This document shows, piece after piece, positions 45,531-55,900 of a DNA stretch of 64,000 bases; the stretch's first letter is position 1; each line of letters begins with the position of its first letter. This DNA is from Gallionella sp. (GTDB taxonomy: Bacteria; Pseudomonadota; Gammaproteobacteria; Burkholderiales; Gallionellaceae). The stretch lies in NCBI GenBank assembly GCA_028687575.1, contig JAQTZW010000002.1:186001-250000 (forward strand), read 5' to 3'. A program made the translations under genes and the position numbers. The notes under the pieces are model-generated. The model was not told the DNA's origin, made no database searches, and saw nothing but the letters and a program-made list of their open reading frames with translations.

Positions 45531-46844
45531 ATGAAACCAATCAATGTAGGTCTTTTGGGTATCGGCACCGTCGGTGGCGGCACATTCACCGTTTTGCAGC
45601 GCAACGCGGAGGAGATCACCCGCCGCGCCGGTCGCCCCATCCAAATCACCGTGGTGGCGGACAAAAATCTGGAACTGGCCAACAAAGTCACCGGCGGCGC
45701 ATGCCGCGTCACCGACGACGCGTTCGCTGTGGTTTCCGACCCTGAAGTGGACATCGTCATCGAATTGATCGGCGGCTACGGTGTGGCCAAACAACTGGTG
45801 ATGCAGGCCATCGCCAACGGCAAGCACGTGGTCACCGCCAACAAGGCGCTGCTGGCCACGCACGGCAACGAGATCTTCAAGGCTGCGCAGGACAAGGGCG
45901 TGATGGTCGCGTTCGAAGCGGCGGTCGCCGGCGGCATCCCCATCATCAAGGCGGTGCGCGAAGGCTTGACCGCCAACCGCATCGAGTGGATCGCCGGCAT
46001 CATCAACGGCACCACCAACTTCATCCTGTCCGAGATGCGCGACAAGGGACTGTCCTTCGACACCGTGCTGAAAGAGGCGCAACGTCTGGGCTATGCCGAA
46101 GCCGACCCCACCTTTGACATCGAAGGCGTGGACGCCGCGCACAAGATCACCATCCTGTCCGCGATGGCGTTCGGCACGCCGGTGCAATTTGACAAGGCCT
46201 ACGTCGAAGGCATCTCCAAACTGGACGCCGCCGACATCAAGTACGCCGAGCAACTGGGCTACCGCATCAAGCTGCTGGGTATCACCAAGCGCACGCCGGA
46301 AGGTGTCGAGCTGCGCGTGCATCCCACGCTGATCCCGGCCAAACGCCTGATCGCCAACGTCGAAGGCGCGATGAACGCCGTGCTGGTGCAGGGCGACGCC
46401 GTCGGCGCAACGCTGTACTACGGCAAGGGCGCAGGCGCGGAACCGACCGCCTCCGCCGTCATCGCCGACCTGGTGGACGTCACCCGCATGCACACCGCCG
46501 ACCCGCAGAACCGCGTTCCGCACCTGGCTTTCCAGCCGAATGCGATGGCCGATTTGAAGATGTTGCCGATCGAAGAAGTGACCACCAGTTACTATCTGCG
46601 CCTGCGCGTGCAGGACAAGCCCGGCGTGCTGGCCGACATCACCCGCATCCTGGCCGACCAGCAGATCTCCATTGACGCGGTGATCCAGAAAGAACCCGGC
46701 GAAGGCGAAGAGCAGGCCGACCTGATCATGCTGACGCACCAGACCCGCGAAAAATGCATCGTCGCCGCCATCGGCAAGATCGAAGGCCTGGGCGTGGTGG
46801 CAGGCCAAGTGACCAAGCTGCGGATGGAAGAGCTGGGCAAGTAA
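45531..46844 (+). CDS. hom: Homoserine dehydrogenase
   Basis: A 437-residue enzyme. NAD(P)-binding motif GLLGIGTVGGGT lies at residues 7-18, followed by the catalytic region (ANKALLATHG, AAVAGGIPIIKAVREGLTANRIEWIAGIINGTTNFILSEM) and a C-terminal ACT domain (YYLRLRVQDKPGVLADITRILADQQISIDAVIQKEP), which usually binds threonine for feedback inhibition. It converts aspartate semialdehyde to homoserine, the precursor of threonine and methionine. thrC lies downstream, but a toxin-antitoxin pair separates the two. Confidence 0.95.
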   Translation: MKPINVGLLGIGTVGGGTFTVLQRNAEEITRRAGRPIQITVVADKNLELANKVTGGACRVTDDAFAVVSDPEVDIVIELIGGYGVAKQLVMQAIANGKHVVTANKALLATHGNEIFKAAQDKGVMVAFEAAVAGGIPIIKAVREGLTANRIEWIAGIINGTTNFILSEMRDKGLSFDTVLKEAQRLGYAEADPTFDIEGVDAAHKITILSAMAFGTPVQFDKAYVEGISKLDAADIKYAEQLGYRIKLLGITKRTPEGVELRVHPTLIPAKRLIANVEGAMNAVLVQGDAVGATLYYGKGAGAEPTASAVIADLVDVTRMHTADPQNRVPHLAFQPNAMADLKMLPIEEVTTSYYLRLRVQDKPGVLADITRILADQQISIDAVIQKEPGEGEEQADLIMLTHQTREKCIVAAIGKIEGLGVVAGQVTKLRMEELGK

Positions 46845-46872
46845 CCAGTCTCTGACTAGGGGGGAAGAGCTT

Positions 46873-46954
46873 GTAGGGGGCAATAAGCGCAGCGCATTGC
46901 ACCGAATGTTTTGACATGCATCCGGCGCAATGCCCGTTGGGTGTTGCGCCCTAC
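46873..46954. repeat. Imperfect inverted repeat (GTAGGG...CCCTAC type)
   Basis: The arms at 46873-46904 and 46923-46954 are 32 bases each and complementary except at about ten positions; the outer bases (GTAGGG with CCCTAC) and GCATTGC match. The spacer is 18 bases. This looks like one of the GC-rich hairpin repeats common in intergenic DNA of Proteobacteria, not a terminator, because there is no T run. It sits between hom and the toxin-antitoxin pair. Confidence 0.75.
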
Positions 46955-47061
46955 TGATGAAGTGGTGGCTTAAGGGATAACCACCAGCCCGTGGTGTGAT
47001 TGGTAAATTGTAAAATTTGATTGGGATACTTTTTTAACCTCACCATGAGGAGATATGCACC

Positions 47062-47283
47062 GTGTACGCAGAACGTGTGATGTTGGAAACCGATGTGGCG
47101 GGCAAGCTCAAGCAAGTTCCCGTTTTGCCCGCCAATAAACGGGTGGAAGCGATTTTCCTGGTGATGGATGAAGCGCAGCCGATCACGCGTCGTCAGCCTG
47201 CTCCCGAGATTGCGGGAAAAACCAAGATTTTGGGCGAGGTGTTTGACAGCGCGCCAGCGGCGGATTGGGATTTGTCCAAATGA
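47062..47283 (+). CDS. Probable antitoxin of a PIN-domain toxin-antitoxin pair
   Basis: A 73-residue acidic protein starting at a GTG (MYAERVMLETDVAGKLKQVP) after an AGGAGA site. The N-terminal part is short and strand-like; the C-terminal tail has EVFDSAPAADWDLSK, typical of antitoxins whose tail wraps round the toxin. No well-known DNA-binding motif is obvious, so the family (VapB- or DUF2281-like) is not certain. The stop overlaps the toxin start by four bases. Confidence 0.75.
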   Translation: MYAERVMLETDVAGKLKQVPVLPANKRVEAIFLVMDEAQPITRRQPAPEIAGKTKILGEVFDSAPAADWDLSK

Positions 47284-47669
47284 TCGTGCTGGATACGCAC
47301 ATCTGGTTGTGGTGGATCAACAATGAACCCAAAGTAATCAGCCCCATAAGACAGCAGCAGATTCAGGGGGCGGATGAAGTTGCGGTATCCGCAATCAGTT
47401 GTTTCGAGGTGGCGTGGTTAGCTAAACATGGGCGCATCGAATTGCCCTGCTCACCTGGGGTGTGGTTTGAAAAAGCGTTGAGTGGGTCGGGCATTGTGCT
47501 GTTGCCCATCACGCCCGCCATTGCTGCGCAAGCGGTGGATTTGCCCGAACATCACAGCGATCCGCAAGATCGCCTGATCATTGCAACCGCTTTACAGAAT
47601 CAGGCCGAGTTGATGTCGGATGATGGAAAATTTTCGCAATACACCGAATTACAGGGACGATTGATTTGA
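47280..47669 (+). CDS. PIN-domain toxin (VapC-like)
   Basis: A 129-residue PIN-domain protein starting MIVLDTHIWLWWINN. The conserved acidic residues are visible: D5 (LDTHIW), E near residue 43 (SCFEVAWLAKHGRIEL) and the D in HHSDPQDRLIIATAL. VapC toxins cleave RNA, usually tRNA. The ATG overlaps the antitoxin stop by four bases, typical of such pairs. The five codons upstream seen in the extended frame lie in the antitoxin gene and are not used. Confidence 0.88.
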   Translation: MIVLDTHIWLWWINNEPKVISPIRQQQIQGADEVAVSAISCFEVAWLAKHGRIELPCSPGVWFEKALSGSGIVLLPITPAIAAQAVDLPEHHSDPQDRLIIATALQNQAELMSDDGKFSQYTELQGRLI

Positions 47670-47730
47670 TGAATGCGCGACATCGCTGCAATGTCTGTCA
47701 GGCATTGCGTAACACTATTGAGGTAATACG

Positions 47731-49182
47731 ATGAAATACATCTCCACACGCGGCAATAGTCCCGCGAAAACTTTTACCGAAATCCTGCTGGGCGGCCTGG
47801 CGCCGGATGGCGGCTTGTACTTGCCGGAAGAATATCCGCAGGTGACGCGTGACGAGCTGGATGCGTGGCGCGATCTGTCGTATGCCGATCTGGCGTTTGC
47901 GGTGCTGTCGAAGTTTGCCACCGACATTCCGGCGGACGATCTCAAGGCGATTCTGGACAAGACTTATACGGCGGAGGTGTACAACAAGGGCCGCGCGGAT
48001 TCGGATTTTTCACAGATCACGCCGCTGCGCACCTTGACACCGGGCGTACATCTGCTGGAATTGTCCAATGGCCCGACGCTGGCGTTCAAGGACATGGCGA
48101 TGCAGTTGCTCGGCAACCTGTTCGAATATGCGCTGGCCAAGCAGCATCAGGAGCTGAACATCCTCGGCGCGACTTCCGGCGACACCGGCTCCGCCGCCGA
48201 GTACGCGATGCGCGGCAAGCAGGGCATCCGCGTGTTCATGCTGTCGCCCAACGGCAAGATGAGCGCCTTCCAGCGCGCGCAGATGTATTCGTTGCAAGAC
48301 CCCAACATCTACAACATCGCCATCAACGGCATGTTCGACGACGCGCAGGACATGGTCAAGGCGGTGTCCAACGACCACGCCTACAAGGCCGCGCACAAGA
48401 TTGGCACGGTCAACTCGATCAACTGGGGGCGCGTGTCGGCGCAGATCGTCTATTACTTCAAGGGCTATTTCGCCGCCACCGAGTCCAACGACGAGCAGGT
48501 GGCGTTCTCGGTGCCGTCCGGCAATTTCGGCAACATCTGCGCCGGTCACATCGCGCGCATGATGGGCTTGCCGATCGGCCAGCTGATCCTGGCCACCAAC
48601 GAGAACGACGTGCTGGACGAGTTCTTCCGCACCGGTGTCTATCGTCCGCGCGGCACGGCCCATACCTATCAGACCAGCAGCCCTTCGATGGACATCTCCA
48701 AGGCGTCCAACTTCGAGCGTTTCATCTTCGATCTGGTCGGCCGCGACGGGGCGAAAGTGCGCGAATTCTGGGCCAATGTGGATCGCGCTGCCGGCAACGC
48801 CGACGTGGCAGCGTTCGACATCAAGGGCACGGCGTACTGGGACAACCTGCCGGGATTCTGTTTCGCCTCCGGCAAGAGCACCCATCTGGATCGCCTGAAG
48901 ACCATCCGCGAACTGTGGGAGGAATACGGCGTGATGGTGGACACCCACACCGCCGACGGCCTCAAGGTCGGGCTGGAACAACGCCGCCCCGGCCTGCCGC
49001 TGGTGTGTCTGGAGACTGCGCTGCCCGCCAAGTTCGCCGAAACCATCCAGGAGGCGTTGGGCCGCGAACCGGAGCGTCCCGCGTCCACCGTCGGACTGGA
49101 AGACCTGCCGCAGCGCGTCACCGTGATGGACGCCGATGTCGCCGTGCTGAAAGCCTTCATCACGGCCAACGTGCCGGTCTGA
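47731..49182 (+). CDS. thrC: Threonine synthase
   Basis: A 483-residue enzyme starting MKYISTRGNSPAKTF, with the PLP lysine K120 in GPTLAFKDMAMQ. Other family blocks are ILGATSGDTGSAAEYAM, SINWGRVSAQIVYYF and FSVPSGNFGNICAGHIARMMGLP. It converts O-phosphohomoserine to threonine. It follows the toxin gene by 61 bp; hom is 887 bp upstream. It probably has its own promoter because of the intervening genes, though read-through is possible. Confidence 0.95.
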   Translation: MKYISTRGNSPAKTFTEILLGGLAPDGGLYLPEEYPQVTRDELDAWRDLSYADLAFAVLSKFATDIPADDLKAILDKTYTAEVYNKGRADSDFSQITPLRTLTPGVHLLELSNGPTLAFKDMAMQLLGNLFEYALAKQHQELNILGATSGDTGSAAEYAMRGKQGIRVFMLSPNGKMSAFQRAQMYSLQDPNIYNIAINGMFDDAQDMVKAVSNDHAYKAAHKIGTVNSINWGRVSAQIVYYFKGYFAATESNDEQVAFSVPSGNFGNICAGHIARMMGLPIGQLILATNENDVLDEFFRTGVYRPRGTAHTYQTSSPSMDISKASNFERFIFDLVGRDGAKVREFWANVDRAAGNADVAAFDIKGTAYWDNLPGFCFASGKSTHLDRLKTIRELWEEYGVMVDTHTADGLKVGLEQRRPGLPLVCLETALPAKFAETIQEALGREPERPASTVGLEDLPQRVTVMDADVAVLKAFITANVPV

Positions 49183-49216
49183 CGGCGCGCGTCGTCGCAC
49201 CGCCTGCCGGACGCAA

Positions 49217-50122
49217 ATGAACAACCTGCTGCTGCTCATCCTCTGTTTCGTCGCCGGGGTGCTGTTGCGGCGCTTCCGGCGCATGCCGGACAACGCGCCG
49301 GCGACGCTCAACAGTTTCATCATCCATGTCTCGCTGCCCGCGCTGACGCTGCTGTACATCCATCAGTTGAAGCTGTCCGGCGACGTGTTGCTGACGGGCG
49401 CGATGGCCTGGCTGGTGTTCGGCCTGTCTTTCGTGATTTTCCGCTGGTTGGGGCGGCGGCTGGCGTTGCCGCGCGCCACCACCGGCGCGCTGATCGTGGT
49501 GGGCGGGCTCGGTAATACTTCGTTCTTCGGCCTGCCGATGGTGGAGGCGTTCTACGGCCATGACGGGCTGAGTACGGCAATCATCGCCGACCAACTGGGT
49601 TCGTTCTTCGCGCTGTCGGTGCTGGGCATCACGGTCGCCGGCATCTATTCCTCAGGCCGCCCGACCGCGCTAGAGATAGTCAAACGCATCACGACGTTCC
49701 CGCCGTTTATCTCGCTGATGATCGCGCTGCTGCTGATCCCGCTGGAATACGCCGACTGGTTTTCGGTGCTGTTGAAGCGCCTCGGCGACACGCTGGCGCC
49801 GCTGGCGTTGCTGTCGGTGGGGTTGCAACTGCGGTTGGGTCATGTCGCAGAACACGGGCGCAATCTGGCGCTGGGGCTGGGCTTCAAATTGGTCGCAGCG
49901 CCGCTTTTCGTGTTGCTGTTGTATGTGCCGCTGTTGGGCGCGCACGGCCAGACGATACAGGTGACACTGTTCGAGGCGGCGATGCCGCCGATGATCACTG
50001 CTGCGATCGTGGCGGCCGAACACGACCTTGACCCGGAGCTCTCCAACTTGATGGTGGCGGTGGGCTTGATCCTGTCGTTCTTCACGCTGGCGGCCTGGTG
50101 GTGGCTGATGCGCGGGATTTGA
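49217..50122 (+). CDS. AEC (auxin efflux carrier) family transporter
   Basis: A 301-residue membrane protein with about ten hydrophobic segments, in the AEC pattern: an N-terminal half ending FGLPMVEAFYGHDGLSTAIIADQLGSFFA and a C-terminal half with PLALLSVGLQLRLGHV and FEAAMPPMITAAIVAAEHDLDPELSNLMVAVGLILSF. AEC proteins export malonate-like acids or auxin-like compounds; the substrate here is unknown. It starts 34 bp after thrC and may be co-transcribed with it. Confidence 0.9.
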   Translation: MNNLLLLILCFVAGVLLRRFRRMPDNAPATLNSFIIHVSLPALTLLYIHQLKLSGDVLLTGAMAWLVFGLSFVIFRWLGRRLALPRATTGALIVVGGLGNTSFFGLPMVEAFYGHDGLSTAIIADQLGSFFALSVLGITVAGIYSSGRPTALEIVKRITTFPPFISLMIALLLIPLEYADWFSVLLKRLGDTLAPLALLSVGLQLRLGHVAEHGRNLALGLGFKLVAAPLFVLLLYVPLLGAHGQTIQVTLFEAAMPPMITAAIVAAEHDLDPELSNLMVAVGLILSFFTLAAWWWLMRGI

Positions 50123-50134
50123 GGCGCGGTTGGG

Positions 50135-50140
50135 TATAAT
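50135..50140 (+). promoter_or_regulatory. Candidate -10 element for psd
   Basis: A perfect TATAAT lies 13 bp after the AEC transporter stop and 33 bp before the GTG of psd. No good -35 is found at 16-18 bp. It is in the right place, but the assignment is only from the hexamer. Confidence 0.45.
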
Positions 50141-50172
50141 GCGCGCCACTTCTCATTATTCAGGCGGTTGCG

Positions 50173-51015
50173 GTGTTTGATCCTCTTTTTGTACTGTTGC
50201 AATACCTGTTGCCCAAACGGTGGCTAACCGAACTGGCCGGCAAGGTCGCGGGCAAACGCGCCTCGTGGACGCCCAAGTTGATACGCTGGTTCATCGCCCG
50301 TTACAACGTCAATATGGACGAGGCGGCCAACCCCGACTACCGCAGCTATCCGACCTTCAACGATTTCTTCACCCGCCCGCTGAGGCGCGGCGCGCGCCCG
50401 CTGGCGCAGGTGGACTATGTCTGTCCGGTGGACGGCGCGATCAGCCAGTTCGGGCCGATCGAGGCCGATCAGGTGTTCCAGGCCAAGGGTCACAGTTATT
50501 CGACTACCGCGCTGGTCGGTGGCGACGCGACGCTGGCCGAGCGTTTCCGCGATGGCAATTTCGCCACCATCTATCTCAGTCCGCGCGACTACCACCGCAT
50601 CCACATGCCCTGCGACGGGCGTCTGCTGCGCATGATCTACGTGCCGGGCGAGCTGTTCTCGGTGAATCCGGCCACGGCGCGCGGCGTGCCGGGGTTGTTC
50701 GCGCGCAACGAGCGCGTGGTGTGCGAGTTCGAGGGGCCGCACGGCCCGTTCGTGCTGACGCTGGTGGGGGCGACCATCGTCGGCAGCATGGCGACGGTGT
50801 GGCATGGTCTGGTCAATCCGCCGCGCAGCGGTGAAGTGCGCGAGTGGCGCTACGACGAGCAGAACATCGCATTGAAAAAGGGCGCAGAGATGGGGCGTTT
50901 CCTGCTCGGCTCGACCGTGGTGATGCTGTTCCCGAAAAACACGCTGCGCTTCAATCCGCAGTGGAAACCCGCAGCACCCGTGCGCATGGGCGAAGTCATG
51001 GGGGTGCGACCATGA
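50173..51015 (+). CDS. psd: Phosphatidylserine decarboxylase proenzyme
   Basis: A 280-residue pyruvoyl-dependent decarboxylase starting at a GTG. The auto-cleavage motif LLGST is present: cleavage between Gly246 and Ser247 makes the pyruvoyl group. Other conserved blocks are [49 protein letters not shown] and VGATIVGSM. It makes phosphatidylethanolamine in the inner membrane. The stop overlaps the methyltransferase start by four bases. Confidence 0.95.
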   Translation: MFDPLFVLLQYLLPKRWLTELAGKVAGKRASWTPKLIRWFIARYNVNMDEAANPDYRSYPTFNDFFTRPLRRGARPLAQVDYVCPVDGAISQFGPIEADQVFQAKGHSYSTTALVGGDATLAERFRDGNFATIYLSPRDYHRIHMPCDGRLLRMIYVPGELFSVNPATARGVPGLFARNERVVCEFEGPHGPFVLTLVGATIVGSMATVWHGLVNPPRSGEVREWRYDEQNIALKKGAEMGRFLLGSTVVMLFPKNTLRFNPQWKPAAPVRMGEVMGVRP

Positions 51016-51617
51016 GCGTGTGGAACGAGCGCTATGCCGGCGAACACTATCATTTCGGCACCGAACCAAACGCCTTTCTGGCATCACAACGCTCACGACT
51101 CAGACCCGGCATGACTTGTCTCGCGGTGGCCGATGGCGAGGGACGCAACGGTGTGTGGCTAGCGGAGCAGGGCTTGCAGGTGCTGTCGGTGGACAGTTCC
51201 AGCGTGGCGCTGGACAAGGCGCGCGCACTGGCGGAGCTGCGCGGCGTGGAGCTGGCAGTGGAGCTGGCCGACCTGACGCAGTGGGACTGGCCGGAAGCGC
51301 GTTTCGACGTTGTGGTGGCGATCTTCATACAGTTCGCGCCGCCCGCACTGCGTCTCCAGATTTTCGAACAGATGAAGCGTTGCTTGAAGCCCGGCGGCCT
51401 GCTGTTGTTGCAAGGTTATACCCCGCGTCAACTGGAATACCGCACAGGCGGACCTTCGCAGGTCGAGAATCTATACACCGGGACGTTGCTGCACGAAGCT
51501 TTTGCCGATATGCAGATCATGCAACTGGCCGAGCACGACAGTGTCATCCACGAAGGGGTGGGGCACGAAGGCATGTCCGCGCTGATAGATATGGTCGCCC
51601 GCAAGCCCGGCTATTGA
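51012..51617 (+). CDS. SAM-dependent methyltransferase (class I, TehB-like)
   Basis: A 201-residue methyltransferase starting [27 protein letters not shown]-binding motif I is [19 protein letters not shown], motif II is [17 protein letters not shown], and motif III/IV is [37 protein letters not shown] follows. The substrate is not known; TehB-like and thiopurine-like enzymes share this outline. The ATG overlaps the psd stop, so the genes are co-translated. Confidence 0.9.
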   Translation: MSVWNERYAGEHYHFGTEPNAFLASQRSRLRPGMTCLAVADGEGRNGVWLAEQGLQVLSVDSSSVALDKARALAELRGVELAVELADLTQWDWPEARFDVVVAIFIQFAPPALRLQIFEQMKRCLKPGGLLLLQGYTPRQLEYRTGGPSQVENLYTGTLLHEAFADMQIMQLAEHDSVIHEGVGHEGMSALIDMVARKPGY

Positions 51618-51712
51618 TACGGTCGCTCATGTTTGAACTCGGCAGCGCATTGCACTCCACTCCACTCCATCCCGGAGCCTCTCCCTTTGGCAGCGGAGGA
51701 GCGGGTTTGGCT

Positions 51713-51731
51713 CTCCCCTGACAAGGGGGAG
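51713..51731. repeat. Short hairpin repeat (CTCCCC/GGGGAG)
   Basis: A 6-bp stem CTCCCC...GGGGAG with a TGACAAG loop, followed by GTTGGAGGGGG, lies in the 234-bp gap before the efflux operon. Similar CTCCCC-TGACAAG-GGGGAG units are common intergenic repeats in Proteobacteria. It could act as a transcript-stabilising hairpin; there is no T run after it. The rest of the gap shows no gene. Confidence 0.55.
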
Positions 51732-51851
51732 TTGGAGGGGGTTGGGTCCCATACTGCAAATTTCACTTCATCGTTGAATCCGGGCGATGAATCGGGCGGG
51801 TGCTTCGCCTGCGGTTCCGGCTGAAGTGGCATCAATCAGGAGTTTAAGATT

Positions 51852-52994
51852 TTGAATATAAGCAAGAATGTGTTGATTAAGGGCGGGCTGGTCGCGCTGC
51901 TGGTGGTGGGTGTGGCTGGCTGGAAGCTTTCCTCGGCAGGCAAGGACGTGCCCGCCGCACAACCGCCCGCCGCCGCCAAACCGGCGCTGACCGTGGTCAC
52001 CGTCACGCTGCAACCGGCGCAATGGACGCAGACGCTGAGCGCCAACGGCAGCGTGCTGGCCTGGCAGGAGGCGGTGATCGGTGCGGAGGTCAGCGGCGTG
52101 CGCATCGCCGACGTGCGGGTGAGCGTGGGCGATACGGTCAGCCGGGGGCAGGTGCTGGCGACGCTTGCGACCGACACGTTGCAAGCTGCCGACTCCGAGA
52201 CGCTGGCGGCGGTGAAAGAGAACGAGGCGTTGCTTGCCGATGCCAGCGCCAATGCCGCCCGCAGCCGCAAGCTGGCCGAGGCCGGCTTCATCAGCGCGCA
52301 GCAATTGCAGCAGGTGCAAACACAGGAACAGACCGCGCGCGCCAGGCTGGAAGTTCAGCGCGCCAAGCACCAGAGCAGCGCGCTCAGGCTGGCGCAGGGC
52401 AGCATCACAGCGCCAGATTCCGGCGTGATCTCGGCGCGCACCGCCACCGTCGGCACGCTGACCCAGCCGGGGGCGGAGCTGTTCCGGCTAATCCGGCAGG
52501 GGCGGCTGGAATGGCATGCAGAGCTGACCGCCGAGGAACTGCTGCAGATCCGTCCCGGCATCAAGGTCGAACTGGCATCGGCGCAGGGTCGCACGGTCGA
52601 AGGCGTGGTGCGCGCGGTCGCTCCCGCCGTCAATCCGCAGACCCGCTACGGGCAGGTGCTGGTCGAATTGCCGCGTGACTGCGGGCTGCTGGCGGGCATG
52701 TTCGTGCGTGGTGAGTTCCAGTTGAGCCAGCAGGACAAGCCACTCTGGTCGTTGCCGCAATCGGCGCTGGTGATGCGCTCCGGTGCGGCCTACGTGCTCA
52801 CCGTAGATGGCGCATCCCGGGTGCGCGAGCGCAAGGTCACGGTAGGCCAGCGCCACGACGACCGGGTCGAGATCACGGGCGGCCTGGAACGTGACACGCC
52901 GGTGGTCGCATCCGGCAGCGCCTTCCTGGTGGATGGCGATGTGGTGCGGGTGGCTCCGGCTGCCAAGCCGGCAGCCGGGGTGCCGGCCAAATGA
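51852..52994 (+). CDS. RND efflux periplasmic adaptor (membrane fusion protein)
   Basis: A 380-residue HlyD/AcrA-type adaptor starting at a TTG. The N-terminal membrane anchor (LIKGGLVALLVVGVAGWKL) is followed by a barrel-sandwich part (TQTLSANGSVLAWQEAVIGAEVSGVRIADVRVSVGDTVSRGQVLATL), a helical hairpin (about residues 115-180, Ala/Gln-rich), then beta-barrel and membrane-proximal domains. It would link the inner-membrane pump encoded next to an outer membrane channel. No TolC-like gene lies here. The stop overlaps the pump start by four bases. Confidence 0.92.
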   Translation: MNISKNVLIKGGLVALLVVGVAGWKLSSAGKDVPAAQPPAAAKPALTVVTVTLQPAQWTQTLSANGSVLAWQEAVIGAEVSGVRIADVRVSVGDTVSRGQVLATLATDTLQAADSETLAAVKENEALLADASANAARSRKLAEAGFISAQQLQQVQTQEQTARARLEVQRAKHQSSALRLAQGSITAPDSGVISARTATVGTLTQPGAELFRLIRQGRLEWHAELTAEELLQIRPGIKVELASAQGRTVEGVVRAVAPAVNPQTRYGQVLVELPRDCGLLAGMFVRGEFQLSQQDKPLWSLPQSALVMRSGAAYVLTVDGASRVRERKVTVGQRHDDRVEITGGLERDTPVVASGSAFLVDGDVVRVAPAAKPAAGVPAK

Positions 52995-55900
52995 ACGTCT
53001 CCGCTTGGTCCATCCGCAACCCGATTCCCAGCATCCTGGGCTTCGTGATGCTCACGCTGCTCGGGCTGATGGCCTTCAAGGCCATGAAGATTCAGCTGTT
53101 CCCGGACATAGACCTGCCGATGATCACGGTGACGGCCTCGCTGCCGGGCGCATCGCCCGACCAGATGGAGGTCGAGGTGGCGCGCAAGATAGAGAATGCG
53201 CTGGCCGGCGCGCAGGGACTCAAGCATCTCTACACGCAGGTCAAGAACGGCAGCGCCATCGTCTCGGCAGAATTCCGGCTGGAGCGCGATTCGCGTCTGG
53301 CGCTGGAGGATGTGCGTCAGGCGATGTCGCGGATACGCGGCGAATTGCCGCGCGAGATGCTGGACCCGGTGGTCAACAAGGTCGAGATGAGCGGCAAGCC
53401 GCTGCTGACCTACACCATCTTCGATCCACAGATGAGCGAGGAACAGTTGTCGTGGTTCGTGGACAACGACATGACCCGCTTGCTACTGGGCGTCAAGGGC
53501 GTAGGCGCGGTGACGCGGGTCGGCGGTGTGACCCGCCAGGTGCGCGTGGAGCTTGATCCGCTCAAGCTGCTGGCGCTCAACCTGTCGGCTTCCGAAGTCT
53601 CCGCGCAGTTGCGCCTGATCGAGCAGGAAGCGCCGGGCGGGCGAACCGATCTGGGCGGCATCGAACAGTCGGTGCGCACTCTGGCGACGGTGCAGACCGC
53701 AGCCCAGTTGGCGCAGATGGAGATCGGCCTGCGCGACGGGCGCAAGATCAGGCTGGATCAGGTGGCGACGGTCAGCGACGGCATCGCCGAGCGGCGTTCG
53801 CTGGCGCTGCACAACGGCCAGCAGGTGGTCGGTTTCGAGATCACCCGCACGCTGGGCGCGAGCGATGTCGAGGTGGCCCACGGCGTAGCTAACGCATTGG
53901 CCGAGCTGAAAAAAACGCATCCTGGCTTGTCTACCGAACTGGTGTTCAACACCGTGGATCGTGTGCTGGAAACCTACGAAGGTTCGATGGAGATGATCTT
54001 CGAGGGCGCGCTGCTGGCGGTGGTCGTGGTGATTTTCTTCCTGCGCAACGCGCGCGCCACGCTGGTCGCCGCGACTGCGCTGCCGCTGGCGGTGATCCCC
54101 ACCTTCGCCTTCATGCACCTGCTGGGCTTCAGCATCAATCTGGTCACGCTGCTGGCCTTGTCGCTGGTGGTCGGCGTGCTGGTGGACGATGCCATCGTCG
54201 AGATCGAGAACATCATGCGCCATCTGGAGATGGGCAAGTCTCCCTATGACGCGGCGATGGAGGCCGCCGACGAGATCGGCATGGCGGTGATCGCTACCAC
54301 CTTCGCGCTGGTCGCGGTGTTTTTGCCGACCGCCTTCATGGGCGGCATCCCCGGGCGCTTCTTCGTGCAGTTCGGCTGGACGGCTGCCATCGCCGTGCTG
54401 TTCTCGCTGGTGGTGGCGCGCATGCTGACGCCGATGATGTCGGCCTACATCCTCAAACCCCGTGCGCCGCATGCCCAGCCCGGCTGGATGGCCGCCTACC
54501 TCGGTTGGGCAAACTGGTGTCTGGCGCACCGCAAGACCACGCTGGCCGCGACGCTGGCGTTCTGCGTCGCCTCGGTGGTGTTGTCCGGCACCTTGCCCAA
54601 GGGCTTTCAGCCCAAGGACAACGCCTCGCAAACGCAGGTGACGCTGACGCTGCCGCCGGGCAGCACGCTGAAACAGAGTTACGCGATGGCCGAACAGGCG
54701 CGCGCGCTGGTGATGCAAAACCCCAACGTCACGCTGGTGTACAGCGCCATCGGCGGCGGCACGGCCAGCAGCAACGCCTTCGAGCCTGCCGGCGTTGCCG
54801 AGGTGAGCAAGGTCATCCTGTCCGTGCAGTTGCAACCGCGCGAACAGCGCAAACTCAAAAAGCAGCAGATCGAAGACCAGTTGCGCGAGGTGCTCAATAC
54901 CCTGCCTGCCGTGCGCATCAAGGTCGGCATGGGGTCGTCGTCTGACAAATACCAGCTGGTGCTGACCAGCGACAACAGCGAGTTGCTGGACCGGCAGGCG
55001 CTCAAGGTCGGCGCGGAGTTGCGCACCATACCGGGCATCGGCAACGTGGTGTCCAATTCCAGCGTGCTGCGTCCCGAAGTGGTGGTGCGTCCCGACTTCG
55101 CGCGCGCCGCCGATCTGGGCGTGACTTCCGCCGCCATCGCCGAGACGTTGCGCGTGGCGACCAACGGCGACTACGACCAGCAACTGGCCAAGCTCAACCT
55201 GCCTGACCGCCAGCTGCCCATCGTCGTCAAGCTGCGCGACGACGCGCGGCAGGACATCGGCCTGCTGTCGCGGCTGATGGTGCAGGGCACGCACGGGCCG
55301 GTGATGCTGGGCAACGTGGCAAGTCTTGAGATCGCCAGCGGCCCGGCGCAGATAGACCGCTACGACCGCCAGCGCAACGTCACCTTCGAGATCGAACTGG
55401 CCGGCCAGCCGCTGGGCGCGGTACAGGCGGCGGTCAAGGCGCTGCCGTCTATCAAGAATATGCCGCAGGGCGTGGAGATGGCCCCGATAGGCGATGCCGA
55501 AGCGATGCAGGAATTGTTCGCTAGCTTCGGTCTGGCGATGTTCACCGGCGTGCTGTGCATCTATCTGGTGCTGGTGTTGCTGTTCAAGGACTTCATGCAG
55601 CCTGCCACCATCCTGGCCGCGCTGGTGCTGTCCGTGCCCGGCGCGTTCCTGGCGTTGTTCATCACCCAGACCGCCATCTCCATGCCTTCGATGATAGGAC
55701 TCATCATGCTGATGGGCATCGCCACCAAGAACTCCATCCTGCTGGTGGAATACGCCATCACCTCGCGCCGCGAACACGGACTGGCACGCGCCGAAGCGCT
55801 GCTGGACGCGTGCAAGAAGCGCGCCCGCCCCATCATCATGACCACCATGGCGATGGGCGCAGGCATGTTGCCGGTGGCGCTGGACTTGGGCATGGGCGAC

